From JAEUMG01 sp963805405 (GTDB lineage Bacteria; Pseudomonadota; Alphaproteobacteria; Rhizobiales; Aestuariivirgaceae), in contig CAWDUC010000005.1 of assembly GCA_963805405.1 (NCBI GenBank), forward strand, positions 12,469-76,468: a DNA stretch of 64,000 nt, written 5' to 3'. Positions 17,960 to 27,805 of the stretch are shown piece after piece. Both the position numbers and the translations under genes were made by a program. The first letter of the stretch is position 1. Every line of letters begins with the position of its first letter. Under the pieces are notes generated by a model that did no database searches, was not told the DNA's origin, and saw nothing but the letters and a program-made list of their open reading frames with translations.

Positions 17960-18847
17960 CGGATAGCTGCTCGAGTCGAAAGCCTGCAGTGCGAGCTCTG
18001 CGCGGCGCAGCCGGCCGGCGTGCTGCGCGGTGTCGCTCAGCGTCGAAGCCGGGCGAGGTGCATGGGCTGGTCGGCGAAAGCGGCGCCGGCAAGAGCGATG
18101 ATCGCGCGCGCCATGCTCGGCGATCCTGCCTAAGGCGATCGTGATCGCCGACGGTCATGTGCGGCTCGAGGGCGAGACCTACTCGCCATGGGCGATACGA
18201 CGCGGCGGCGCGCGGCGGCGCAGGATCGCGCTGATCCCGCAGGATCCGATGACGGCGCTCAACCCGGTCGAAGCGCATCGAGGGCCAGATCACCGAGCGG
18301 CTCATCCGCATCATCGGCATGGGCGAAGCGGAAGCGCGCAAGCATGCGCTCGAGCTGCTCGACGAAGTGCATATCCGCGAACCCGAGCGCGTCATGCGCA
18401 GCTATCCGCATGAATTATCCGGCGGCATGCGCCAGCGCGTGTTGATCGCGGTGGCTTTTGCGTGCGAGCCCGCGCCTCATCGTGGCGGACGAACCGACGA
18501 CGGCGCTCGACGTCACCGTGCAGAAGCAGATCCTGCGGCTGATCGCGCGACATGCAGGCAGCGCCACGGCACCGGCGTTGCTGTTCGTCACGCATGACCT
18601 CGGCGTCGTCGCCAAGATCTGCCAGAGCGTGACGGTGCTCTATGCCGGCATGGTGATCGAGCAGGCGAGCGCAGAGGATCTCTTCGCGCGCCCGCAGCAT
18701 GCCTATACGCGGGCGCTGCTTGCCGCGACGCCGCGCTACGACCGGCCGGATGATTTCCTGTTGCCAGTCGATGTAGCGGTGATCGAGCGTTTGCGCGCGG
18801 ACGTCGCCAAGGCCGACGCGGCGTGGCATCAAAGGCACGTGTCATGA
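17956..18847 (+). pseudogene. DppD/OppD-type ABC ATPase, frameshifts
   Basis: Walker A GLVGESGAGKS appears near 18068, then IALIPQDPMTALNP (Q-loop), HELSGGMRQRVLIAVAFACE (signature), and LIVADEPTTALDVTVQKQIL with LLFVTHDLGVVAKI (Walker B and H-loop), in at least three frames. The C-terminus PQHAYTRALLAATPRY is the oligopeptide-family tail. Length would be about 297 residues. The stop TGA at 18845 overlaps the next ATPase start. It is the cytoplasmic motor paired with the intact ATPase at 18844. Confidence 0.75.
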
Positions 18848-19665
18848 GCGCGCTTTACCGGGTCGAAGATCTGCGCGTGGCGCTTCCCGACTTCACGCGA
18901 AAACGCTTGTTCGGTCCACCGCCGCGCAATGAAATCCTGAAAGGCCTCACTTTCACGATCGCCAAAGGCGAAGCGATCGGCATTGTCGGTGAATCTGGAT
19001 CTGGCAAAACGACGCTCGGGCGGACATTGGTGCGACTTCTCGAGCCGAGCGCGGGGCGTATCTATTTCGACGGCGCAGACATCAGCCATCTCGACGAAGC
19101 GGCACTCGCACCCTTCCGGCGCAACATGCAGGTGATCTTCCAGAATCCGCTCTCTTCGCTCAATCCGAGGAAGACGGCGGCCCAGATCATCGCCGGACCA
19201 TTGCGGCTGCATGGCGTTGCGACTGGGCGGAACGACCTCGCGGATCAGGCGGCACATGCGCTGAAATTGGTGGGGCTCTCGCCCGATCTCGGCCGGCGCT
19301 ATCCGCAGGAACTATCGGGCGGGCAGCGCCAGCGCGTCGGCATTGCGCGAGCAATCGCATTGAAACCGAGCTTTGTGCTTGCCGATGAAATCGTCTCAGG
19401 CCTCGACATGTCGAGCCAGGCGCAGATCCTCGATCTGCTGGCGCGCCTGAAGGAAGAGATGAAATTGACGCTCGCCTTCATCAGCCATGATCTGTCGGTG
19501 GTGCGGCGGCTGTGCGAGCGGGCGATGGTGATGCGCCAGGGCGAGATCGTCGAATTACGGCCCTGCGCGGAGATGTTCGCCGAACCGGAGCATCCCTATA
19601 CGCGGCAGTTGCTGGCGGCGATCCCACTGCCTGAAATAGACACGCAATGGCTGTCTAGTTCTTAG
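18844..19665 (+). CDS. DppF/OppF-type ABC transporter ATP-binding protein
   Basis: 273 residues, intact, from ATG 18844 (MSALYRVEDLRVALPDFTRK). Walker A is GIVGESGSGKTTLGRTLVRL, the Q-loop region is MQVIFQNPLSSLNPRKT, the signature is ELSGGQRQRVGIARAIAL, Walker B is FVLADEIVSGLDMSSQAQI and the H-loop is FISHDLSVV. The tail EPEHPYTRQLLAAIPLPEID is diagnostic for the oligopeptide/dipeptide family. It is the only unbroken gene of the 14.4-19.7 kb transporter and converges with ureG. Confidence 0.92.
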   Translation: MSALYRVEDLRVALPDFTRKRLFGPPPRNEILKGLTFTIAKGEAIGIVGESGSGKTTLGRTLVRLLEPSAGRIYFDGADISHLDEAALAPFRRNMQVIFQNPLSSLNPRKTAAQIIAGPLRLHGVATGRNDLADQAAHALKLVGLSPDLGRRYPQELSGGQRQRVGIARAIALKPSFVLADEIVSGLDMSSQAQILDLLARLKEEMKLTLAFISHDLSVVRRLCERAMVMRQGEIVELRPCAEMFAEPEHPYTRQLLAAIPLPEIDTQWLSSS

Positions 19666-19673
19666 CTTGTATA

Positions 19674-20302
19674 TCAACATGCGCGTGCCAAGCCGCCCTC
19701 GCTCTCCAGGAAGGCGACGATCTCGGCCACCCCTTTCCGCGCGCAGCAGGTCGGTGAAGACGAAGGGCCGCTCGCCGCGCTGGCGGCGGGTATCGAGTTC
19801 CATCGACTTCGAGATCGGCGCCGACATGCGGGGCGAGATCGGTCTTGTTGATGACGAGCAGATCGGAGCGGGTGATGCCGGGACCGCCCTTGCGCGGGAT
19901 TTTCTCGCCCTGGCAGACGCTGATCACATAAAGCGTCAGATCGGCGAGATCGGGCGAGAAGGTCGCGGCAAGATTGTCGCCGCCCGATTCGATGAAAACG
20001 ACGTCGAGATCCGGGAAAGCGTTTCGTCATTTCGGCGATGGCTTGAAGATTGATCGAGGCATCTTCGCGGATGGCGGTGTGCGGGCAGCCGCCGGTCTCG
20101 ACCCCCATGATGCGCTCTCTGGCAGCGCCTGAAGCCGCGAAAGTATCAACGCATCCTCTTTGGTGTAGATGTCGTTGGTGACGACGGCGAGAGAATAGTC
20201 GCCGCGCATCGCCTTGCACAGCATTTCGGTGAGCGTCGTCTTGCCGGAGCCGACCGGGCCGCCGATCCCGACGCGCAAGGGTCCGTTTGGCGACACGGTC
20301 AT
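19674..20302 (-). CDS. ureG: Urease accessory GTPase UreG (frameshifted)
   Basis: UreG is the GTPase that delivers nickel to apo-urease with UreDFH. The N-terminus MTVSPNGPLRVGIGGPVGSG has the P-loop GPVGSGKTTL, followed by VVTNDIYTKEDALIL. In a second frame follow MGVETGGCPHTAIREDASIN (the GxETGGCPH metal/nucleotide motif) and LQAIAEM, and in a third ISVCQGEKIPRKGGPGITRS with DLLVINKTDLAPHVGADLEV. Breaks lie near 20125, 20020 and 19810. The reconstructed length is about 209 residues, normal for UreG. Start ATG 20302 overlaps the ureF stop. Confidence 0.88.
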
Positions 20303-20976
20303 GTGCGGAAGATCCTCGTCGTTTGCGTTTCGTGTTTCATGGCAGCGATCTCGGCGCCGATCGTGAACTGCCGAGATCGTCGAGGCTCGCGCGTGAGGCG
20401 CATCTGCGACAGAGGCAATGGTCGGGATCAGATCGCGAAGGACTTCGAGGCCTTTGCTCTGGCCGAGCGGGATGAGCCGCACCGCGACGGAGACCTGCGA
20501 CGTCACAAATTGCTGGAGCCAGGCGAGCAGCGCGTCTTGTCGCGCGATGCCGGCCGCCTTGCACGCCATCCCGGCCGCAATGGGATAGGCGATTGCCTCC
20601 CCTCCCCTCTCCGGCAAGGAAGGCGAGAAGGAAAGAAGCCGCGGCCGTCGCAAAAGCCCGGCCGAGCATCGTCGTTTCGAGATAGCGTTCCTGACGAGGC
20701 GCAGAGCGCAAGCGCCAGTTCATTCAGTTCGTCGATATCCGTCGCATCCCAACAGGCCGAAAAAAAGCAACCGCATCATTCCAGCCGCTGCCATGCGCAA
20801 TGAGATCGCCGATCCAATTCCGCAACGAGCCGGCATCCTTCACGATCGCCGGTTTCGATTGCCCATTCGAGCCCGTGCGAATAGGCAAAGCCGCCGACCG
20901 GAAATGTCGGCGACATCCAGTTGAGCAGGAGCAACAGCTTGCGAGGCGTCAGTGGCCATGGGATGATGGCCGCCAT
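20299..20976 (-). CDS. ureF: Urease accessory protein UreF (frameshifted)
   Basis: The N-terminus LLLLLNWMSPTFPVGGFAYS followed by HGLEWAIETG is the UreF hallmark. Later pieces in other frames are ERYLETTMLGRAF, AIAYPIAAGMACKAAGIARQ and the C-terminal LQQFVTSQVSVAVRLIPLGQ with SKGLEVLRDLIPTIASVAD. The final residues run to a TGA at 20299 that overlaps the ureG ATG. UreF acts with UreD and UreG in the nickel-insertion complex. Several single-base breaks are needed; expected length about 225 residues. Confidence 0.82.
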
Positions 20977-21398
20977 AGGCGCCGGTTTCCGGCTTGAAGA
21001 TCTCGGTCACTTCGCGCGTGGTCGCGCCGAGACCGCCAAGCATAGCTTCGATCACATGATCGCGGCGGATCAGGATACGTTCCGTTTCGATCTGCGCTTC
21101 CAGATGGCGGTTGCCGATCTGCCAGGCGAGCTGCGGCAAGATGGCGTGCATCGCGGGCGCGGATTTCGAGCAATGCTTCCGGCGCCGCCTTGATCAGGAC
21201 GACGCGGCCATCCTCAAGTATCAAACCGTCGCCATGCTGAAGATGTACGGTCTCGGGCAGATCAAGCAGGAAGCGCAAGCCGCCGTCCGATGTCATCGCC
21301 ATGCGGCGCCGATGCCGCGCCTGATGGTCAAGCGTGATCGTGTCGACCGTCTCAGCATTGACGATCGCACCCGATTGAACGCGATTGGCGCGCAGCAT
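20955..21398 (-). CDS. ureE: Urease accessory protein UreE (frameshifted, 3' end uncertain)
   Basis: UreE is the nickel-binding metallochaperone. The start MLRANRVQSGAIVNAETVDT with LDHQARHRRRMAM and FLLDLPETVHLQHGDGLILE is the N-terminal domain. After a break near 21130 the frame continues LAWQIGNRHLEAQIETERIL, IRRDHVIEAMLGGLGATTRE and IFKPETGAYGGHHP, the end of the metal-binding domain. The reading frame stays open to 20840, well inside ureF, so the true stop near 20955 is probably lost to an indel. Start ATG 21398 directly follows the ureC stop. Confidence 0.8.
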
Positions 21399-21399
21399 C

Positions 21400-23113
21400 T
21401 CAGAACAGGAAATAGCGCTGCGCCATGGGCAGCACATGCGCCGGTTCGCAGGTCAGCAATTCACCGTCGGCGCGAACATCATAGAGTTCGGGATCGACCT
21501 CGATCTTCGGCGTCGCATTATTGTGGATCATGCTCGCCTTGGAAATGCCGCCGCGCGTATTGGTGACGGCGATCAATTCCTTGTCGACGCCGATCCGCTC
21601 CCGCAAACCATTGGCGACGGCCGCCTGCGATACGAAGGTGACGGACGACCGCGTGATGGATTTTCCAAAGCCCGCAAACATCGGGCGATAATGCACGGGC
21701 TGCGGCGTCGGGATCGAAGCATTGGGATCGCCCATGGGCGCGGCGGCGATCGAGCCGCCCATGATCACCATGTCGGGCTTGACGCCAAAGAAGGCCGGCG
21801 ACCAAAGGACGAGATCGGCGCGCTTGCCCGGCCTCGATCGAACCGACATGGGCGGAAATGCCATGGGCGATGGCCGGATTGATCGTATATTTCGCGACAT
21901 AGCGCTTGACGCGGAAATTATCGTTGTCGCCCTTCTCTTCCGGCAACCGGCCGCGCTGCACTTTCATCTTATGCGCGGTCTGCCAGGTGCGGATGATGAC
22001 TTCGCCGACCCGGCCCATCGCCTGGCTGTCGGAAGCGATCATCGAGAAAGCGCCCATGTCGTGGAGAATGTCTTCAGCGGCGATCGTCTCCTTGCGGATG
22101 CGGCTTTCGGCAAAGGCGATATCTTCGGGAATGCTCGGATCGAGATGATGACAGACCATGAGCATGTCGAGATGCTCGGCAATGGTGTTGACCGTATAGG
22201 GCCGCGTCGGATTGGTGGAGGACGGCAAGACATTCGGGAAGCTTGCGACCTTGATGATGTCGGGCGCATGGCCGCCACCTGCACCCTCGGTATGGAAGGC
22301 GTGAATGGTGCGGTTGCCAATCGCCTTGATCGAGGTTTCGACGAAACCCGATTTATTGAGCGTGTCGGTATGGATCATCACCTGCACATCGTGATCATCG
22401 GCAACCGACAGGCAGCAATCAATGGCGCCGGGCGTCGTGCCCCAATCCTCATGAAGCTTGAGTGAAGAGGCCCCGGCTTCGATCATTTCGATCAGCGCCT
22501 CGGGGCGCGAGGCATTGCCCTTGCCCGAAATGCCGATATTCATCGGAATGCCGTCCATCGCCTGGATCATGCGCTCGATATGCCAGGCGCCGGGCGTGCA
22601 GGTTGTGGCGAGCGTGCCATGCGCCGGTCCGGTGCCGCCGCCCAGCATGGTCGTGACGCCCGACATCAAGGCTTCCTCGATCTGCTGCGGGCAGATGAAA
22701 TGAATATGCGCGTCCATGCCGCCGGCTGTCAGGATCTTTCCCTCGCCGGCAATGATCTCGGTGCCGGGGCCGATGATGAGCGTGACGCCAGGCTGCGTAT
22801 CGGGATTGCCGGCCTTGCCGATGCCGAATATGCGGCCGTCGCGCAGGCCGACATCGGCTTTGACGATGCCCCAGTGATCGACAATCAGCGCATTGGTGAT
22901 GACGGTATCCATAGAGCCTCCGGCGCGCGTCACCTGCGACTGGCCCATGCCGTCGCGGATGACCTTGCCGCCGCCGAACTTCACCTCCTCGCCATAGGTG
23001 GTGAAATCCTTCTCGACCTCGATGATGAGTTCGGTATCGGCAAGGCGCACCTTGTCGCCCACAGTCGGTCCGTACATGTGGGCATAGGTGGAGCGGGCGA
23101 TTTTCCTCGTCAT
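21400..23113 (-). CDS. ureC: Urease subunit alpha (catalytic; one frameshift near 21838)
   Basis: UreC carries the dinickel site that hydrolyses urea to ammonia and carbamate. Visible are ARSTYAHMYGPTVGDKVRLA at the start, GGMDAHIHFICPQQ (His ligands), GASSLKLHEDWGTTPGAIDC with the carbamylated Lys, HTEGAGGGHAPDII and the flap MVCHHLDPSIPEDIAFAESR with its mobile Cys. Near 21838 the frame shifts after HVGSIEAG, and the end KRADLVLWSPAFFGVKPDMV through MAQRYFLF continues in another frame. The reconstructed length is about 570 residues, as expected. The start overlaps the ureB stop. Confidence 0.95.
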
Positions 23114-23418
23114 CAGAGCTTCCCCATCACCTTCTGCCTGAAGCCGTAGATCGTGCGATTGCCTGAGATCGGGACGAGCGAGACTTCGCGGCGCTGGCCC
23201 GGCTCGAAGCGCACCGCGGTGCCGGCCGGAATATTAAGCCTGCAGCCGCGCGCCTTGTCGCGATCGAAGATCAAAGCCTCGTTGGTCTCGAAGAAATGGT
23301 AGTGCGAACCGACCTGGATCGGCCGGTCGCCGCCATTGGCGACTTCGATCGTGAAGCCGGCAGCGCCGGCATTGATCTCGATTTCGCCGGCCATGGTGAT
23401 GATTTCGCCCGGGATCAT
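23113..23418 (-). CDS. ureB: Urease subunit beta
   Basis: 101 residues starting MIPGEIITMAGEIEINAGAA, with the family stretch GSHYHFFETNEALIFDRDKA, RGCRLNIPAGTAVRFEPGQ and ending ISGNRTIYGFRQKVMGKL. UreB forms the (UreABC)3 core with UreA and UreC. It overlaps the ureC start by one base and follows ureA after nine bases. Intact. Confidence 0.96.
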   Translation of the reverse strand: MIPGEIITMAGEIEINAGAAGFTIEVANGGDRPIQVGSHYHFFETNEALIFDRDKARGCRLNIPAGTAVRFEPGQRREVSLVPISGNRTIYGFRQKVMGKL

Positions 23419-23427
23419 GGTGCCTCG

Positions 23428-23731
23428 CTAGCGCACGGGGTGATGAACGGTGACGAGCTTGGTCCCGTCCGGGAAAAGTCGCCTCGACCTGGACTTCGTG
23501 CAGCATCTCGGCAATGCCATCCATGACCTCGGCGCGCCCGACCACATGGGCCGCCGTCTCCATCAGATCGGCAACGCTGCGACCGTCGCGCGCCCCCTCG
23601 ACGACGAAGTCGCTGATCAGCGCCACCGTCTCAGGGTAGTTGAGCTTGACGCCACGCTCGCGCCGCCGCCGCGCCACCTGGGCCGCCATGGCGATCAACA
23701 GCTTGTCCTTCTCGCGCGGCGTTAGCTGCAT
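23428..23731 (-). CDS. ureA: Urease subunit gamma (one base extra near its end)
   Basis: The first 85 residues, MQLTPREKDKLLIAMAAQVA through MLHEVQVEATFP, are canonical UreA including RGVKLNYPETVALISDFVVE and GARDGRSVADLM. The expected tail DGTKLVTVHHPVR and a TAG stop (23428) are present but one frame away: an extra C in TTTTCCCGG near 23475 accounts for it. Without correction the frame runs on to 23234. Corrected length is 100 residues, the standard size. Confidence 0.93.
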
Positions 23732-23740
23732 AGAAATTCC

Positions 23741-24550
23741 TCACAGTGACCAAATTCGCGGCAGTTCGCCTTCCGGCAAAAGCCGCGTGACGGCCGGAAT
23801 CAGCCGCTTGCGCAGGCTGAACCCGTCCGGTGCGAGCAATCTTGCAACCAGCTTGCCATGCCAGGCGCTTACCCCTGCGCGATCGCCGAGGGCCACGCGG
23901 GTTTCCTCCAGATGACGCTCGGCATCAGGGGCGACAAGGAGGATGGTTGCAAAGGCCCGCGCATCTCCAAATGCTGCCGGGCCGCCGGGCACCTCATCAT
24001 GGACACGTAAGTCGTCCGCATAGACCAGCCGGCCGTCGCGCCGAATGCGCCAGCGATCGTGGAAGCGGGACTTGATATCGCGCTCGCCCATTTCAGTGCG
24101 GCCGAAAATCACGGATTCGACAATCAGCAGGCGTGAATCAACGGCGATATCGGCTTCGATGGTGCGCGCGAGGGACGCGCCGTCGAACAGTATCGTCTCC
24201 TGCGGCAGCCAAGACAGCCGGCTTCCGGGCTCGGCCGCCAGCCTGACGGCGATGTGCGCCGGCGGGCCTCCGGCACGATAGACCTTTTCGGCGGCCTGGG
24301 TGGTCGCGACCAGGGTTGCGTCGGCCCGGCTGGTCAGGTCATAGGCAAAATCATCGCCACCGGTGACCCCGCCCGCCGTGTTGATGACGATCGCCTCGAA
24401 AGGCCGGCCCGGCATGGTCGCCGGTAGCCTGATCTTCGCCGCCCCCTCCTCCCGCAAGACCTCAACCCCGCATGACGAAAGCTTGAGCACAGCCTTTCCG
24501 GAGCTTCTCTGATAGCGCGGAACCCTCAGGCCCAATTCGTCTTTCCCCAT
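23741..24550 (-). CDS. ureD: Urease accessory protein UreD
   Basis: 269 residues from ATG 24550 (MGKDELGLRVPRYQRSSG). Family motifs are INTAGGVTGGDDFAYDLTSR, ATTQAAEKVYRAGG, LSWLPQETILFDGASLARTI and VESVIFGRTEMGE. UreD scaffolds UreF and UreG on apo-urease. It is the first gene of the urease set (ureDABCEFG order) and is divergent from the ATP-grasp gene at 24611 with only 60 bases between, so both promoters must lie in that gap or overlap coding sequence. Confidence 0.93.
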   Translation of the reverse strand: MGKDELGLRVPRYQRSSGKAVLKLSSCGVEVLREEGAAKIRLPATMPGRPFEAIVINTAGGVTGGDDFAYDLTSRADATLVATTQAAEKVYRAGGPPAHIAVRLAAEPGSRLSWLPQETILFDGASLARTIEADIAVDSRLLIVESVIFGRTEMGERDIKSRFHDRWRIRRDGRLVYADDLRVHDEVPGGPAAFGDARAFATILLVAPDAERHLEETRVALGDRAGVSAWHGKLVARLLAPDGFSLRKRLIPAVTRLLPEGELPRIWSL

Positions 24551-24610
24551 GCTCTCATGTTGCAATCGCGAGAAATCGATAGCAACATCGCATTGCAGCA
24601 TGGGGACAGG

Positions 24611-26026
24611 ATGGCGGATTTCTTCAATGAGATGATCCTCGAAGACGGACAGGTGCGCGAGCCCTATGCGCTCGTCCATCAATGGATGAAGAATCTCGCC
24701 AAGTCCGATGTCGAAAGGGCCCTGAAAGAGGCGGAAGAACTGTTCCGCCGCCAGGGCATCACTTTCGCGGTCTATGGCACCGAGGATGGCTCAGAACGCC
24801 TGATCCCTTTTGATATCGTACCGCGCGTCTTTGCCGCCTTCGAATGGCGCAGGCTTTCAGCCGGCATCGAACAGCGCGTGCGAGCGCTCAATTCCTTCCT
24901 CCATGACATCTATCACCGCCAGGAAATCCTGCGCTCGGGCCGCGTCCCGCGCGACGTGATCCTCCAGAACGAAGCCTTCGTGCCGGAGATGATGGGGCTC
25001 AATCCGGCGCTCGGCGTCTATGCGCACATCATCGGGATCGACATCGTGCGGGTTGGCGCCAACGAGTTTTACGTGCTCGAGGATAATTGCCGCACGCCGT
25101 CGGGCGTCTCCTACATGCTCGAGGACCGGGAAGCGATGATGTATCTCTTCCCCGATCTCTTCGCGCAGCACCGCGTGGCGCCGGTCGAGAACTATCCGGC
25201 GATGCTTCGCAAGACGCTCGAAAGCGTGGCACCCGCCAATCTCGATGATGAGCCGACGATCGTGCTGCTCACGCCGGGCATCCACAACTCCGCTTTCTTC
25301 GAGCATGCCTTTCTTGCCGATGAAATGGGCGTCGAGCTATGTGAAGGCTCCGATCTCTTCGTTTCCGACGGCTGGCTTTACATGCGCACGACGCAGGAGC
25401 CAAAGCGTGTCGATGTCGTCTATCGCCGGATCGACGATGCCTATATCGATCCTTTGACCTTCCGGCCCAATTCAGCGCTCGGCGTGCCCGGCATCTTCGA
25501 TCTCTATCGCGCCGGCCGGGTTACGCTCGTCAATGCGCCAGGCACCGGGATCGCCGATGACAAGTCGATTTATACCTTCATTCCCGATGTCATCGAGTTC
25601 TATACCGGCGAGAAACCATTGCTCAAGAACGTGCCGACGTGGCGGTGTTCGCAAGCCGAGGACTTCGCCTATGTCTGCGACCATCTCGAAGAACTGGTGG
25701 TGAAGGAGGTTCACGGCTCCGGCGGCTATGGCATGCTGGTCGGGCCGACGTCGTCGAAAAAGACGATCCAGGAATTCCGCGCGAAACTGAATGCGCGGCC
25801 CTCGAATTATATCGCGCAGCCCACGCTTGCGCTCTCGGCCACGCCAACCTTTACGTCATCCGGCGTGGCGCCGCGCCATGTCGATCTCCGGCCCTTCGTG
25901 CTGTCCGGTGACCGCGTCCGCATCACGCCGGGCGGCCTGACGCGCGTGGCGCTCAAGAAGGGTTCGCTGGTCGTCAATTCGAGCCAAGGGGGCGGCACCA
26001 AGGATACCTGGGTGCTGGAGGACTAG
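24611..26026 (+). CDS. Circularly permuted ATP-grasp protein (type 2, DUF404/DUF407)
   Basis: 471 residues from ATG 24611 (MADFFNEMILEDGQVREPYA). Family-typical stretches are RRQGITFAVYGTEDGSERLI, RVRALNSFLHDIYHRQEIL, EDNCRTPSGVSYMLEDREAM, LTPGIHNSAFFEHAFLADEM and VVKEVHGSGGYGMLVGP with the ATP-binding Lys/Gly-rich loop. Circularly permuted ATP-grasp enzymes are predicted to make amide or peptide bonds. It is immediately followed by the alpha-E gene (one base gap), then a transglutaminase and Anbu, a recurring gene set. The substrate is unknown to me. Confidence 0.92.
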   Translation: MADFFNEMILEDGQVREPYALVHQWMKNLAKSDVERALKEAEELFRRQGITFAVYGTEDGSERLIPFDIVPRVFAAFEWRRLSAGIEQRVRALNSFLHDIYHRQEILRSGRVPRDVILQNEAFVPEMMGLNPALGVYAHIIGIDIVRVGANEFYVLEDNCRTPSGVSYMLEDREAMMYLFPDLFAQHRVAPVENYPAMLRKTLESVAPANLDDEPTIVLLTPGIHNSAFFEHAFLADEMGVELCEGSDLFVSDGWLYMRTTQEPKRVDVVYRRIDDAYIDPLTFRPNSALGVPGIFDLYRAGRVTLVNAPGTGIADDKSIYTFIPDVIEFYTGEKPLLKNVPTWRCSQAEDFAYVCDHLEELVVKEVHGSGGYGMLVGPTSSKKTIQEFRAKLNARPSNYIAQPTLALSATPTFTSSGVAPRHVDLRPFVLSGDRVRITPGGLTRVALKKGSLVVNSSQGGGTKDTWVLED

Positions 26027-26027
26027 C

Positions 26028-26975
26028 ATGCTGGGTCGCACCGCCTCTTCGCTCTTCTGGATGTCACGCTATGTCGAGCGCGCCGAGAACATGGCGCGCC
26101 TCCTCGAAGTTGGTTACCGCATCTCGTTGATGCCCGGGGCCATTGAAGGCCACCGTGACGAATGGCGATCCACCTTGACGAGTGCGGCTTGCGAGGCGAG
26201 CTACTTCAAGAAGCACAAGGATGTCACCACGACGAAGGTCATCCACCATCTTCTCTTCGACGAGGACAATACCTCGAGCGTCAAATCGAGTATCAAAGCG
26301 GCGCGCAACAATGGCCGGGCTGTGCGCACCGCGCTGACGCGCGATCTGTGGGAAAGCCTCAACGGCACCTGGAACGAACTCGCGCTGATCAAGCCGCAAA
26401 CCATAACGGCCGACCGGCTGCCCGGCTTTCTCGACTGGGTCAAACAGCGCGCCATGCTGTTCCGCGGCGCCCTGCTCGGCACGCTTCTGCGCTACGACAC
26501 CTACTATTTCAGTCAGCTCGGCACATTCATCGAGCGCGCCGACAATACCGCGCGCATCCTCGATGTTAAGTACTACATCCTTCTGCCGCAACCGAGCGAT
26601 GTCGGCAGCGAGCTCGACATGCAGCAATGGGCGACAATCCTGCGCTCCGTCTCCGGTCATCGCGCCTATCGCTGGTTCTATCACGACAGCCGCTACCGGC
26701 CATGGCTGATTGCCGAGTTCCTGATGCTGCGCGAGGAGATGCCGCGCTCGCTGGTCTTCAGCTATCAGTGGATCAATACCGCGATGGATGGGCTCGGCCG
26801 GATTTACGGCAAGCGCTATGACTGCCACAACGCGGCGCGACAGACCTACGACATGCTGAAGACTGCCAGGATGGAGGACATATTCCAGAGCGGACTCCAC
26901 GAGTTCCTCGGCGACTTCATGGCCGGCAATAATGCCTTGTCTGCCGAAATCGCCCGCACCTACAATTTTCCGTAA
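26028..26975 (+). CDS. Alpha-E domain protein (DUF403)
   Basis: 315 residues, starting MLGRTASSLFWMSRYVERAE and continuing NMARLLEVGYRISL, the alpha-E hallmark. Further conserved pieces are FSQLGTFIERADNTARILDV and WATILRSVSGHRAYRWFYHD. The family is all-helical, without known catalytic residues, and is nearly always encoded beside a circularly permuted ATP-grasp gene; it is thought to be its partner. Here it lies between the ATP-grasp gene and the transglutaminase gene, with gaps of one and four bases. Confidence 0.92.
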   Translation: MLGRTASSLFWMSRYVERAENMARLLEVGYRISLMPGAIEGHRDEWRSTLTSAACEASYFKKHKDVTTTKVIHHLLFDEDNTSSVKSSIKAARNNGRAVRTALTRDLWESLNGTWNELALIKPQTITADRLPGFLDWVKQRAMLFRGALLGTLLRYDTYYFSQLGTFIERADNTARILDVKYYILLPQPSDVGSELDMQQWATILRSVSGHRAYRWFYHDSRYRPWLIAEFLMLREEMPRSLVFSYQWINTAMDGLGRIYGKRYDCHNAARQTYDMLKTARMEDIFQSGLHEFLGDFMAGNNALSAEIARTYNFP

Positions 26976-26979
26976 AGCC

Positions 26980-27783
26980 ATGCAGCTCAAGGTCCGCCAC
27001 ACCACGCATTACCGCTACCGGGTTCCGGCGAGCTATGCCGTGCAACGGCTTCTGCTTACGCCGCTCGACTTCGCCTCGCAGAAGGTGCGGTCCTGGACCA
27101 TCGAGGCGCCGGGCATCGCCAAGGCGCTTTCCTATCGCGATGCCTTCGGCAATGTCGTGCATGTCGTCACCTCGCTCGGCACGATCGAAGAGTTCACCGT
27201 CGTCGCGCACGGCATTGTGGAGACCAGCGAGGCCGCCGGAGTGGTGCGCGGGCTGGCATGCCCAATGCCGGAGACGGTGTTCCTGCGCTACACCAAGGCG
27301 ACACGGCCGAACCCGGAGATCAGCGCTATCGCGGAAGCGGCACGCGACAGCGGCGGCGACACGATCGCGCAATTGCATGTTCTCATGCACGACATACGCG
27401 GGCGGATTGCCTATGTGATCGGTGCCACGACGGCGAACACGACAGCCGCCGAGGCGCTCGCGGAAGGCCGGGGCGTGTGCCAGGACCACGCCCATGTGTT
27501 CCTCGCCGCGGCCCGCCATATCGGCCTGCCGGCGCGCTATGTGACCGGCTATATCGTGACCGGGGATGGAAACAACGCGACCGCGAGCCATGCCTGGGCG
27601 GAAGTGCTGATCCCGACGCTCGGCTGGACCGGATTCGATGCGTCAAACGGGGTTTGCCCGACCGAGCAATATGTGCGAGTGGCAGCCGGTCTCGATGCCG
27701 CCGGCGTGGTCCCCGTGATGGGCAGCCGGCGTGGCGGCGAGGCCGAAACGATGGCCGTCGAGGTCAACGTTACGGCACAGTAA
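26980..27783 (+). CDS. Transglutaminase family protein (cysteine peptidase-like)
   Basis: 267 residues from ATG 26980 (MQLKVRHTTHYRYRVPASYA), the N-terminal beta domain of bacterial transglutaminase-like proteins. The catalytic triad is visible: Cys in GRGVCQDHAHVFLAAARHIG, His in ASHAWAEVLIP and Asp in GWTGFDASNG. Such proteins act as proteases or transamidases. It follows the alpha-E gene by four bases and precedes Anbu by 22, so the four genes form one operon. The role in cutting or joining the ATP-grasp product is inference. Confidence 0.92.
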   Translation: MQLKVRHTTHYRYRVPASYAVQRLLLTPLDFASQKVRSWTIEAPGIAKALSYRDAFGNVVHVVTSLGTIEEFTVVAHGIVETSEAAGVVRGLACPMPETVFLRYTKATRPNPEISAIAEAARDSGGDTIAQLHVLMHDIRGRIAYVIGATTANTTAAEALAEGRGVCQDHAHVFLAAARHIGLPARYVTGYIVTGDGNNATASHAWAEVLIPTLGWTGFDASNGVCPTEQYVRVAAGLDAAGVVPVMGSRRGGEAETMAVEVNVTAQ

Positions 27784-27805
27784 AGACGATTGTGAAGGGC
27801 TGCCG

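Noticed and set aside
14407..18847. Programmed ribosomal frameshifting in the transporter genes
   Set aside because: Too many shifts, in both directions, without slippery heptamers or a conserved site; sequence indels explain them better.
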